Assembly: GCA_015662065.1 (NCBI GenBank)
Contig: DQUX01000384.1
Location: forward strand, 1-5,467
Length of the DNA: 5,467 bases
Origin: Anaerolineales bacterium
Lineage (GTDB): Bacteria > Chloroflexota > Anaerolineae > B4-G1 > DUEL01
Reading direction: 5' to 3'
Shown: piece by piece, positions 1-5,316 of the stretch
How positions within the stretch are numbered: the first letter of the stretch is position 1
How the letters are laid out: every line of letters begins with the position of its first letter
The notes under the pieces: model-generated
What the model saw: only the letters and a program-made list of their open reading frames with translations
Databases searched by the model: none
Told to the model about the DNA's origin: nothing
Position numbers and translations under genes: made by a program

Positions 1-649
1 CCCAACAGCGAACCCGCTCCGCCCGATCCAGCCAGCGGGTCCGCGCCGCGATGGCCTGCTCCGGCGTCGCCTGCGCCAGGGCCCGCAGCGCGGGGAAATA
101 CGCCCCCCACGGTGCTATCGGCACCTGGATCAGCCGCACGCCGTCCTCCGGACGGGCGTGCATGATCGCCCCACCCCGAGCGCGCTCCAAAAAGTCGGCC
201 GGTGTGTACATATGCCACAGCCGGTCCTGATGGTCAAAGGTCAGCATCGCCGCCGACATAGCCAGCAGCCCCATCATCCGTCGTCCGCCGGCCAGGCACA
301 GATGTAGCCTCCAGCCGCCGGATTTGAGCGAGGAGATCAGCCCGTGCACCACGCGCCAGGTCGCCACCGCCGCCCCCTCGTCCCGGATGTCGAGCAACGG
401 CCCGGCGTCATCACGAACGACGACGTGCCGGAAACGGCACGGCAGGCCGCCGTGGACGTAGAAGTCGTTGGCGAATTCCCGTCCCAGTTGCGCCAGCGCG
501 CGTCGCACCCGCCCATCCTCCGGCGAGAGGTGCAAAACGACCACCTGACTCACAGCCTCACCCCTCGCCAGCAGAATGTCCAGGGCGAAGGTGACCACCT
601 GAGCCTGTCCGCCCATCGTGCTGACCAGTGCGCTGCGGAGATCGTCCAT
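1..649 (-). CDS. CRISPR-associated CARF protein, NE0113 family (ring nuclease/Csm6-like), 3' end missing
   Basis: The 216 visible codons run off the left edge, so the stop is not seen. Two signatures of the NE0113 family (TIGR02584/PF09623, CARF fold) are present. One is an N-terminal segment, TMGGQAQVVTFALDILL at residues 11-27, which matches the first CARF strand and cA-binding loop. The other is AGGRRMMG at 120-127 followed by DRLWHMY at 142-148, matching the family's AGGRKxM...DrLxHV block. A later VRLIQVP (171-177) also fits. Proteins of this family bind, and are thought to degrade, cyclic oligoadenylates made by Cas10 in type III CRISPR systems. Whether a C-terminal HEPN or other effector domain follows cannot be seen. 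I chose the ATG at 649 because AGGG (655-658) lies 5 nt upstream. The in-frame ATG at 661 would add four residues but has a poorly spaced ribosome site. The gene diverges from the ATPase-Csx3 gene. The family call is fairly sure; the exact activity is inferred. Confidence 0.8.
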   Translation of the reverse strand, partial: MDDLRSALVSTMGGQAQVVTFALDILLARGEAVSQVVVLHLSPEDGRVRRALAQLGREFANDFYVHGGLPCRFRHVVVRDDAGPLLDIRDEGAAVATWRVVHGLISSLKSGGWRLHLCLAGGRRMMGLLAMSAAMLTFDHQDRLWHMYTPADFLERARGGAIMHARPEDGVRLIQVPIAPWGAYFPALRALAQATPEQAIAARTRWLDRAERVRCW

Positions 650-669
650 CGTGACCCTCATCCTTTCGT

Positions 670-674
670 GGAGG
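670..674 (+). promoter_or_regulatory. Shine-Dalgarno site that decides the start of the ATPase-Csx3 gene
   Basis: GGAGG ends 7 nt before GTG 682 and only 1 nt before the in-frame TTG at 676. The spacing favours GTG as the true start. The site lies inside the 32-bp gap between the two divergent start codons. Confidence 0.7.
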
Positions 675-681
675 TTTGCCT

Positions 682-1860
682 GTGGAGCTCTTTCCATCCA
701 TACTGATCGGCGGCCCACCCCACGTGGGCAAGTCCGTCCTGGCCTACAGCCTGACCCACGCCCTGCGTCGGCGGGGGGTAGAGCATTACGTCCTGCGGGC
801 CTACCCAGACGGGGAGGGGGATTGGGCCAACGAGGCCGACCAGAGATTGGTGCGGCGCATCCGCATCAAAGGGGAGGGAACACCGGAGTGGGTGACCCGC
901 ATCTGCCGTGATATCGCCGCCCGCCACCTGCCTCTGATCGTAGACGTGGGGGGGAGACCCACCCCCGACCAGGAGCGCGTCTTTGACCATTGTACCCACG
1001 CCATTCTGCTCACCAAGGATGCCGCTCACCGGGATACCTGGCAAACGATGATCGTCCGTCATGGCCTCATCCTCCTGGCCGACCTGCACTCCCGGTTGAG
1101 GGGGACGAGCCTCGTCACCGACGATGGCCCTGTGCTCCGGGGCGTCATCACCGGCCTGGAACGGGGGACCACGGCCGCCGGCCCCACCTTCGACGCCCTG
1201 GTCGAACGGGTTGCCCGGCTCTTTGCCTACGACCCGGCCGAGTTGCGGCGCTCCCACCTGACCTCCGCACCGGTGGAGAACGTGATCGACCTGGACCGCC
1301 TGGCCCGCACCCTCGGCGTCCCCTTCACCGGCGAAAAGGCCACCTGGCAGCCCCGCCACCTGCCCCCCCTGCTCGACTACCTGCCCGAAGCCACGCCGCT
1401 GGGCCTCTACGGTCGAGGTCCCAACTGGCTCTACGCAGCCGTCGCGCTGTCCGCCCGCCCCGCCCCCTTCTACCAGTTCGACGTCCGTCTGGGCTGGATA
1501 ACGCCGCCGACGCTGCGTCTGGGTCCGCCCCTCCCCGGCGCTCCCCTCCAGGTCTGTCCCGTCCCACGGGGCACCCACACCCGGCTGGAGTTCGCTATCC
1601 CCAGGGACTACCTGGATTACGACGAGGCCGATGGGCTGGCCGTGCCGTCGGTCTCCCCCCACCAGGGCGTAGTGCTCAGCGGCAAGTTGCCCCATTGGCT
1701 CTACGCCGCCCTGGCCCTGACATACGCCCCCCTCGTCCCGTGGCTCGCCGTCTACCAGCCTCAATGGGAGACTCAAGCCATCGTGGTCAGTTCCCGGGTT
1801 CCGGACCTTCCGCCGGGGCGTCTGGCGGCCTCGCCCCCCCAGGCACGAGCGCCGAAGTGA
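682..1860 (+). CDS. csx3: P-loop ATPase fused to two tandem Csx3-like segments (type III CRISPR accessory)
   Basis: This is a 392-residue soluble protein if started at GTG 682. Residues 7-18 form a strand and Walker A loop (GPPHVGKS), and LPLIVDVGG at 83-91 is a plausible Walker B strand, so the first ~210 residues are a P-loop NTPase. The C-terminal half contains the Csx3 signature twice. LYGRGPNWLYAAVAL with QFDVRLGW lies at about 242-272, and LSGKLPHWLYAALAL with WLAVYQPQ and AIVVSS at about 332-371. Csx3 (Crn3) cleaves cyclic tetra-adenylate and shuts down type III CRISPR signalling, and Csx3-AAA fusions are known. By recall, A. fulgidus Csx3 uses His57/His60, Asp69, Arg71 and His80. Copy 1 keeps the Asp and Arg (FDVR) but no His. 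Copy 2 has Gln, Gln and Ser at the Asp, Arg and last His positions. Ring-nuclease chemistry is therefore doubtful, and cA or nucleotide binding is an alternative. The in-frame TTG at 676 is a possible start, but GGAGG (670-674) is 1 nt from it and 7 nt from the GTG. Confidence 0.85.
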   Translation: MELFPSILIGGPPHVGKSVLAYSLTHALRRRGVEHYVLRAYPDGEGDWANEADQRLVRRIRIKGEGTPEWVTRICRDIAARHLPLIVDVGGRPTPDQERVFDHCTHAILLTKDAAHRDTWQTMIVRHGLILLADLHSRLRGTSLVTDDGPVLRGVITGLERGTTAAGPTFDALVERVARLFAYDPAELRRSHLTSAPVENVIDLDRLARTLGVPFTGEKATWQPRHLPPLLDYLPEATPLGLYGRGPNWLYAAVALSARPAPFYQFDVRLGWITPPTLRLGPPLPGAPLQVCPVPRGTHTRLEFAIPRDYLDYDEADGLAVPSVSPHQGVVLSGKLPHWLYAALALTYAPLVPWLAVYQPQWETQAIVVSSRVPDLPPGRLAASPPQARAPK

Positions 1861-1932
1861 TAGGAGACTACGGGGCACCTCTCATAACCCGTTGTCGGTA
1901 CCCCCATTATACTACAACTTGGGCAGAAACGT

Positions 1933-1951
1933 GCCGGAATGGGATTCCGGC
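1933..1951. repeat. Perfect hairpin, copy 1 of a repeated palindrome
   Basis: GCCGGAAT at 1933-1940 and ATTCCGGC at 1944-1951 are exact reverse complements around GGG. The same arms occur again in the hairpin at 2006-2031, 73 bp away, with GGGG in the loop. The sequence around the second arm (ATTCCGGCGCT) is also shared. This looks like a small palindromic repeat present twice, possibly a dispersed intergenic family. There is no T-run on either side, so it is not a terminator by itself. Confidence 0.75.
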
Positions 1952-1964
1952 GCTACCCGCACCC

Positions 1965-1979
1965 GCTGCGTAACGCAGC
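1965..1979. repeat. Perfect inverted repeat with one central base
   Basis: GCTGCGT (1965-1971) and ACGCAGC (1973-1979) are exact reverse complements separated by one A. In RNA the loop would open to at least three bases. It abuts the next hairpin directly, sharing bases 1978-1979. Confidence 0.6.
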
Positions 1980-2001
1980 CCGCGAATCCCCGTTCGCGGG
2001 C
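1978..2001. repeat. Perfect 9-bp hairpin with 6-base loop
   Basis: GCCCGCGAA (1978-1986) and TTCGCGGGC (1993-2001) pair perfectly around TCCCCG. The hairpin sits between the two copies of the GCCGGAAT palindrome and ends where the A-run of the minus-strand terminator begins. Confidence 0.7.
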
Positions 2002-2031
2002 AAAAAGCGCCGGAATGGGGATTCCGGCGCT
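2001..2031 (-). terminator. Intrinsic terminator of the PadR-HAAS operon
   Basis: Read on the minus strand, AGCGCCGGAAT and ATTCCGGCGCT form a perfect 11-bp stem with a CCCC loop (2031 down to 2006). A run of T (complement of A2002-A2006) follows directly. It lies about 170 nt past the stop of the last operon gene at 2198. On the plus strand the stem is followed by GCGAGAGGG, so it should not terminate in that direction, although the stem itself could still protect an mRNA 3' end. Confidence 0.8.
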
Positions 2032-2082
2032 GCGAGAGGGGGAAGACCATCGTTGTCCCCAGGGTTCAAAACCTGCCCGGTA

Positions 2083-2119
2083 CCCTGAGCGGAGGCGGCG
2101 AAGCCGCCGGAGTCGAGGG
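2083..2119. repeat. Hairpin-bearing intergenic repeat of the CCCTGAGC...GTCGAGGG type
   Basis: GGCGGC (2094-2099), GAA and GCCGCC (2103-2108) form a perfect inner stem. It is flanked by CCCTGAGCGGA on the left and GGAGTCGAGGGG on the right, which pair partly. This layout resembles the CCCTGAGC/GTCGAGGG palindromic repeats scattered between genes in many bacterial genomes. Only one copy is in this window, so membership of a repeat family is inferred. Confidence 0.5.
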
Positions 2120-2197
2120 GCGCTGGGGGAGAAGCGGATGGAAGGGGTTTGGATTTCGGGCCGGGTAGATTGGACCACCGCCGGTTGAGGTGACCGG

Positions 2198-3025
2198 CTA
2201 CCTGTCGCTTGCCGCTGGTTGCCGGTTGGCTGAGAGGACGAGCAGGTCCTCCGGCCCGTAGATGTGCCAGGCGGTGAAGGCGACCCGGCGCCCGTCGGGA
2301 GAGAGGAGCGGCGTCCCGTATTGACCGGGGAAATAGCCCCCGCCGGCGTATACCTCTGCAAGCCCCGGGTGGACGCAGGTTGAGGGGAGACAGAGCTCCC
2401 GGGAGAGCCCACCTACGTCTCCCTCAAACGGCGCGGCGGTGTCCAGGTCCAGGCGGTAAGCCCGAGGGGGACCCGGCGTGCCCGGATGCCAGCCGTCCGC
2501 GTCGTAATACCCGCCACACCACTTGCGGTAGACCAGGGTCCGCGCGTCGGCCCAGCCCAGCACCTCGTACTGGCATCCGCGTATCTCCGCCGCCGCCTGA
2601 CACGCCCGCACCGGGCTCTCCAGGAACCCCGGCGGCTCCACCAGCCGCAGCTCAGCTCCCGGCGCGGCCCGCACGGCCGGCCGGTACCGCACCACCAGCG
2701 GGAAGGCCACCACGGCCAGGAGGGCGGCGGAGAGCAGGTAGAGCCACCCGCTCCTCCAGACCCGCCTGCGCCAGCGCGCGACCGGCCAGACCAGCGCCGC
2801 CGTGGTCAGGACCAGCCCGCTCAAGCTGAGGGCCAGGTAGCGGGTCGGGTCGCTTAGAAGGATCTGTACAGCAAAGGCCGGCACGTAAAGCCAGAACAAG
2901 AGGGGAGATGCAGCGGGGAACAGCCGGTAGAGCAGCCAGGACCCGGCCAGCGAGGGCCAGATCACCAGAAAAGGCAGGGCGAACAGGATCGCCAACGCCA
3001 CGAGCGCGAACCACCACTTTCGCAT
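2198..3025 (-). CDS. Membrane protein with 4 TM segments and a cysteine-containing outer domain with a PD40-like motif
   Basis: I do not recognise this 275-residue protein as a named family. Hydrophobic segments lie at about 5-24, 41-58, 63-83 and 93-113. A hydrophilic region of about 160 residues follows and, given the arginine-rich stretch (84-91) between TM3 and TM4, is probably extracytoplasmic. It carries Cys142, 151, 170, 212 and 217, which could form disulfides. Near the end, LLSPDGRRVAFTAW (240-253) resembles one blade of a TolB/PD40-type beta-propeller, but one blade cannot make a propeller. The start ATG at 3025 has a near-perfect ribosome site, AAGGAGGTG, with a 7-nt spacer. It begins 22 nt after the HAAS-domain gene and is the last gene before the terminator, so it is probably the operon's final product. 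A sensor or envelope role is only a guess. Confidence 0.75.
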   Translation of the reverse strand: MRKWWFALVALAILFALPFLVIWPSLAGSWLLYRLFPAASPLLFWLYVPAFAVQILLSDPTRYLALSLSGLVLTTAALVWPVARWRRRVWRSGWLYLLSAALLAVVAFPLVVRYRPAVRAAPGAELRLVEPPGFLESPVRACQAAAEIRGCQYEVLGWADARTLVYRKWCGGYYDADGWHPGTPGPPRAYRLDLDTAAPFEGDVGGLSRELCLPSTCVHPGLAEVYAGGGYFPGQYGTPLLSPDGRRVAFTAWHIYGPEDLLVLSANRQPAASDR

Positions 3026-3047
3026 CCGTCCACCTCCTTAGGAAGAT

Positions 3048-3527
3048 CTACCAGTGCACGGCCTGGGCGACGGCGATCAGGACCGAGAGGCCCCAGAAGA
3101 TCGTCCAGGCAATGAGAGCGTACCGGCGGCGGGGGAAGCGGAGGAGGGGGAACAGCAGGGCGATGGCGGCGACAGCCCAGAGCGCGGGCCGGTTCAGCAT
3201 CTCCCGCCAGCCCACCGTGGTGCCGTCGGGGGCGAAGATGGTCCACCGGAGCACCAGGGCGAAGAGAACCGGCAGCCCGGCGGCGGCGATCCCCTCCAGC
3301 GTGCCCCACCCGGCGTGCGTGGCCTGAAGTTCGTCCGCCACGTCCTCGACCCCGAAACGGGCGGCTGCCTCGATCAGCGCGCTCTCCTCGTCCAGCCCTC
3401 GCGCCCGGGCGTCCTCTACCGCCGCCTCCAGGTGAGCACGGATCTCCTCAAGAACCTCGTGCTCCGTCTCCGCCTCCAGGTCGAGGTGAGCGCGGATGCG
3501 CGTCAGGATCTCGTCAACGGTCGTCAT
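3048..3527 (-). CDS. HAAS-domain membrane protein
   Basis: The product has 159 residues from ATG 3527. Residues 1-70 form a helical, charged domain with EVLEEIRAHLEAAVEDARARG (split here as EVLEEIRAHL at 24-33 and EDARARG at 38-44), then ALIEAAARFG (50-59) and VADELQA (63-69). This is the pattern of the HAAS/DUF1700 'permease prefix' domain, which is commonly paired with PadR regulators and membrane partners. Three hydrophobic segments follow, at about 77-98, 109-128 and 135-157. A GTG at 3587 would add 20 arginine- and alanine-rich residues, but the HAAS domain starts right at the ATG. A G-rich stretch lies about 11 nt upstream of the ATG. The start overlaps the end of the preceding small gene by 14 nt, which suggests translational coupling. 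The HAAS domain probably docks protein partners on the cytoplasmic side; its exact role here is unknown. Confidence 0.8.
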   Translation of the reverse strand: MTTVDEILTRIRAHLDLEAETEHEVLEEIRAHLEAAVEDARARGLDEESALIEAAARFGVEDVADELQATHAGWGTLEGIAAAGLPVLFALVLRWTIFAPDGTTVGWREMLNRPALWAVAAIALLFPLLRFPRRRYALIAWTIFWGLSVLIAVAQAVHW

Positions 3528-3792
3528 AGCTGCGCCAGCCCCCCTCGCTGTCCGAACGCCGGCTCGCCGCCGGGAACGCGCCAACACCTACCCACCTACT
3601 GTCATCTCCTCTGGCCAGGTAGTCCTCAGTGATCCGGGTGCGTCCGCCCACCTCTATGGTACCGCCTACGATGCGCTCGATCTGCGAGATGATGCCCCAA
3701 CTGATGAGCCCGGCGATGGCAATGCTGAGGGTGCTCAACGTGACCCGGCCAGCAAAGAGCAACCACTTGGGCTTTCGACCATCGGCTACCAT
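3514..3792 (-). CDS. Small single-TM hypothetical protein
   Basis: The product has 92 residues from ATG 3792. I do not recognise it. A basic start (GRKPK) is followed by one long hydrophobic stretch (about residues 9-36, WLLFAGRVTLSTLSIAIAGL and on to IISQI), then about 55 hydrophilic residues rich in R, D, S and G. A GTG at 3801 would add three residues, but the AAAGGGG at 3803-3809 fits the ATG better (10-nt spacer). Its end overlaps the start of the HAAS gene by 14 nt, supporting membership of the operon. A 156-bp gap separates it from the 8-TM gene upstream. It might be a genuine small membrane subunit or the remnant of a longer membrane protein; its composition does not decide this. Confidence 0.5.
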   Translation of the reverse strand: MVADGRKPKWLLFAGRVTLSTLSIAIAGLISWGIISQIERIVGGTIEVGGRTRITEDYLARGDDSRWVGVGAFPAASRRSDSEGGWRSYDDR

Positions 3793-3875
3793 CGCACGCA
3801 CGCCCCTTTCGCCAATGCCTCCGCCGCGCGACCAGCGCGTTCCAGCAAACGCATTCCACCCGGTGCCGGCCCTCT

Positions 3876-3909
3876 GTCCTCGGCCGTTGAGGACCCGTTG
3901 GCTGTCCTC
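3876..3909. repeat. Two mutually exclusive short hairpins in an operon gap
   Basis: GTCCTC (3876-3881), GAGGAC (3889-3894) and GTCCTC (3904-3909) are arranged so that the central copy can pair with either outer copy, with a 7- or 9-base loop. They lie in the 156-bp untranslated gap between the 8-TM gene and the small TM gene of the operon. No T-run follows on the minus strand, so this is not a classic attenuator. It could be an mRNA processing or stability element, or chance. Confidence 0.35.
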
Positions 3910-3957
3910 CGTCCCCGTCCGCCCCGCCCTATCCGCTCAGGACCCGCGGCAAGGGAA

Positions 3958-4809
3958 TCAACGGCGCCGAAGTGAAACAGCGCCAGATGCGGCGCGGCGA
4001 CGAAGCAAGCCCAACATAGCCGGCGCGAAGATCAGTCCCGCCAGGACCCCCAGGGCGACGAGCATCGTCAGCGCCATCTCGTACCCGTTCCCCGGCGCCC
4101 TCATCCAGAAGTCCCGCCGACCATGCCAATAGGTCGCCACGCCTACCGTGGTCACCACCCAGGCCGGGGCCAGGCCGACCAGCAGAGCAAGCGCCCGCCC
4201 CTGAGACCGGGCAGCGCGCATATAGGCCACCGCTCCCCCTGCCAGGAGGAGCATCGCGGCCAGCAGGTACGGGAACTGAAAGGACCTATCCACCTCATCG
4301 AAGGAGACCCACACGAGCAGGGGCATCGCACCATACAACGCGAAGGAAAGCCGGGTCCAATCCCGCCACACACCGGTGAGAAGCCGCAGCAGAGGGCGCA
4401 GCGAGCGGGTGAACACCAGGGCGATCGCTGCCACCGCTGAGAAGGGGATCCACGCCCGCAGCCCCCAAGCCTCACCCCGCCCGAAGGTGTAGTTGAGAAG
4501 CCTGAGTTCGGGCGTAGACACGTCCGTCCAGTAGAGGGTAAACGCCAGCACAAGTCCCACGTAGGGGTACGACCAGCGGGGGAACCCCTTCACCCAGCCC
4601 ACGCCGAAGCCGAGGAGCAGGAGGACGTAGCCGATCGCCAGCGGCCAGAACGTTGACCACCAGAACCACAGGCTGTAAGGGATCACCGCCAGTCCGAAGA
4701 TGAGGAACGGAACCGCCCCGATCAGGGCCTCGCTCCACGGAGCTTTCCCGTCCTTCCGGGCGATCTCCGTCCTTCTGACCTCGCCAAGACCCGAGATCAT
4801 CTCGCTCAT
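3958..4809 (-). CDS. Polytopic membrane protein, about 8 TM segments
   Basis: The product has 283 residues. After a charged cytoplasmic tail (1-24), hydrophobic segments lie at about 27-48, 51-73, 80-95, 117-135, 154-170, 177-197, 204-226 and 243-265, and the C-terminus is arginine-rich. The segment IGAVPFLIFGL resembles the start of the membrane part of proteins that elsewhere carry a HAAS domain at their N-terminus. Here the HAAS domain is a separate gene downstream, which suggests the two products work together. No ATPase, transporter signature or catalytic motif is visible. GAGGGGG (4815-4821) gives a ribosome site 5 nt before ATG 4809, and the gene starts 21 nt after the PadR stop, so they are surely co-transcribed. 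The operon-linked role is inferred, and the substrate is unknown. Confidence 0.8.
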   Translation of the reverse strand: MSEMISGLGEVRRTEIARKDGKAPWSEALIGAVPFLIFGLAVIPYSLWFWWSTFWPLAIGYVLLLLGFGVGWVKGFPRWSYPYVGLVLAFTLYWTDVSTPELRLLNYTFGRGEAWGLRAWIPFSAVAAIALVFTRSLRPLLRLLTGVWRDWTRLSFALYGAMPLLVWVSFDEVDRSFQFPYLLAAMLLLAGGAVAYMRAARSQGRALALLVGLAPAWVVTTVGVATYWHGRRDFWMRAPGNGYEMALTMLVALGVLAGLIFAPAMLGLLRRRAASGAVSLRRR

Positions 4810-4830
4810 ATCGACCCCCTCAAGGATCTC

Positions 4831-5235
4831 CTACGAGGTAGCCTTCTCCAGACCCAGAAGCAGGTTCATCCCCCGCCGGAAGACCTCCCACTGCCGCAGC
4901 TCCGCCTCTAACTGGCGGCGGCCCTTCTCGGTGATGGCGTAGACCTTGCGGCGGCGGGTGCCCGGCTCTCCCTCCCAGCGACTCCTCAGCAGCCCCTCCC
5001 GCTCCATCCGGTGCAACCGGGGGTAGATCAGCCCCTCCTTGAACTGCAGAACCCCCTGGCTACGGGCCTCCAATTCACGGATGATCTGATAGCCGTGCAT
5101 CGGCTCACCGACGTCCACCAGCAGCTTGAGGATCGCCAGGGCGGTCGTGCCCTTGCGCATCTGGTCCATCCGACGTACGGTTGCGTCGGGGTCGGAACCG
5201 GCGGGCTGCCCAGGCCGGGCTCCGTTTCGCTCCAT
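4831..5235 (-). CDS. PadR-family transcriptional regulator
   Basis: The product has 134 residues from ATG 5235. Residues about 28-108 form the PadR winged helix-turn-helix: TALAILKLL (31-39), HGYQIIREL (47-55), the recognition part EGLIYPRLHRMEREGLL (67-83), and the wing RRRKVYAITEKGRRQL (94-109). A final helix (110-130) should serve dimerisation. Proteins of this family are dimeric repressors that often control their own operon together with a HAAS-type membrane partner, as found here. An upstream in-frame ATG at 5256 would give 141 residues, and 5271 would give 146. I prefer 5235 because AAAGAGGGGG lies just before it and the domain starts well inside. The ATG at 5328 is upstream of the promoter -35 box and cannot be used by that transcript. 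It is the first gene of the operon. Confidence 0.9.
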   Translation of the reverse strand: MERNGARPGQPAGSDPDATVRRMDQMRKGTTALAILKLLVDVGEPMHGYQIIRELEARSQGVLQFKEGLIYPRLHRMEREGLLRSRWEGEPGTRRRKVYAITEKGRRQLEAELRQWEVFRRGMNLLLGLEKATS

Positions 5236-5269
5236 ATCCCCCTCTTTCTTTCCCATCAGCACGACACCC

Positions 5270-5279
5270 ATAAATTTAT
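5270..5279. promoter_or_regulatory. Palindrome at the operon's transcription start, possible PadR operator
   Basis: ATAAATTTAT is a perfect 10-bp palindrome placed at about +3 to +12 of the PadR operon transcript. It is embedded in an AT-rich stretch (5271-5293) that stands out in this GC-rich window. PadR proteins commonly bind AT-rich palindromes near their own promoter, so autoregulation is plausible but not shown. Confidence 0.4.
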
Positions 5280-5287
5280 TATGTATT

Positions 5288-5316
5288 ATTATAGCCGCAA
5301 ATCCCACTCTTGTCAA
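5288..5316 (-). promoter_or_regulatory. Sigma-70 promoter of the PadR-HAAS operon
   Basis: On the minus strand, TTGACA (5316-5311) and TATAAT (5293-5288) are both full consensus boxes with the ideal 17-bp spacer. Transcription should begin near 5281, leaving a 45-nt leader before ATG 5235. Such a strong core promoter ahead of a repressor gene fits a promoter held down by that repressor. Confidence 0.9.

Larger units (their letters stand above)
1861..2197. other. Non-coding gap between convergent genes, rich in hairpins
   Basis: This 337-bp stretch separates the end of the plus-strand ATPase-Csx3 gene from the end of the minus-strand operon. The short open frames crossing it look like no known protein and run through perfect inverted repeats. 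It holds four adjacent hairpins (1933-2031), one of which is an intrinsic terminator for the minus strand, and a further hairpin repeat at 2083-2119. No T-tract follows any hairpin on the plus strand, so I cannot identify a terminator for the ATPase-Csx3 gene. It is the probable boundary between the CRISPR-associated genes and the operon to the right. Confidence 0.8.

Noticed and set aside
344..911. Plus-strand open frames (344-706, 618-911) across the CARF gene start and the ATPase-Csx3 start.
   Set aside because: They are low-complexity, R/P/H-rich translations that overlap two well-supported genes in other frames.
658..1878. A 406-codon open frame on the minus strand, antisense to the ATPase-Csx3 gene.
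   Set aside because: The plus strand in the same place shows a Walker A motif and Csx3 signatures, while the antisense product is a glycine-, glutamine- and arginine-rich string with no domain. Long antisense frames are common in GC-rich genes.
1906..1911. TATAAT on the minus strand (and overlapping TATACT on the plus strand) near 1906-1913.
   Set aside because: No acceptable -35 box lies 16-18 bp upstream on either strand, and the minus-strand version would lead only into the antisense of the ATPase-Csx3 gene.
990..1973. A 327-codon plus-strand open frame overlapping the ATPase-Csx3 gene in another frame.
   Set aside because: Its proline-arginine-rich translation has no recognisable domain, and it is the shifted frame of a conserved gene.
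1933..2031. Spaced palindromes considered as a CRISPR array.
   Set aside because: Only two similar units are present, they are perfect palindromes rather than spacer-separated repeats, and the stretch between them consists of other hairpins.
3528..3587. A longer HAAS protein from GTG 3587.
   Set aside because: The extra 20 residues are R/A-rich and unlike the family. The HAAS domain begins right after ATG 3527.
2380..3632. Several plus-strand open frames opposite the 275-aa membrane gene and the HAAS gene.
   Set aside because: The minus-strand frames have TM segments, strong ribosome sites and operon spacing. The plus-strand translations are P/R/A-rich without domains.
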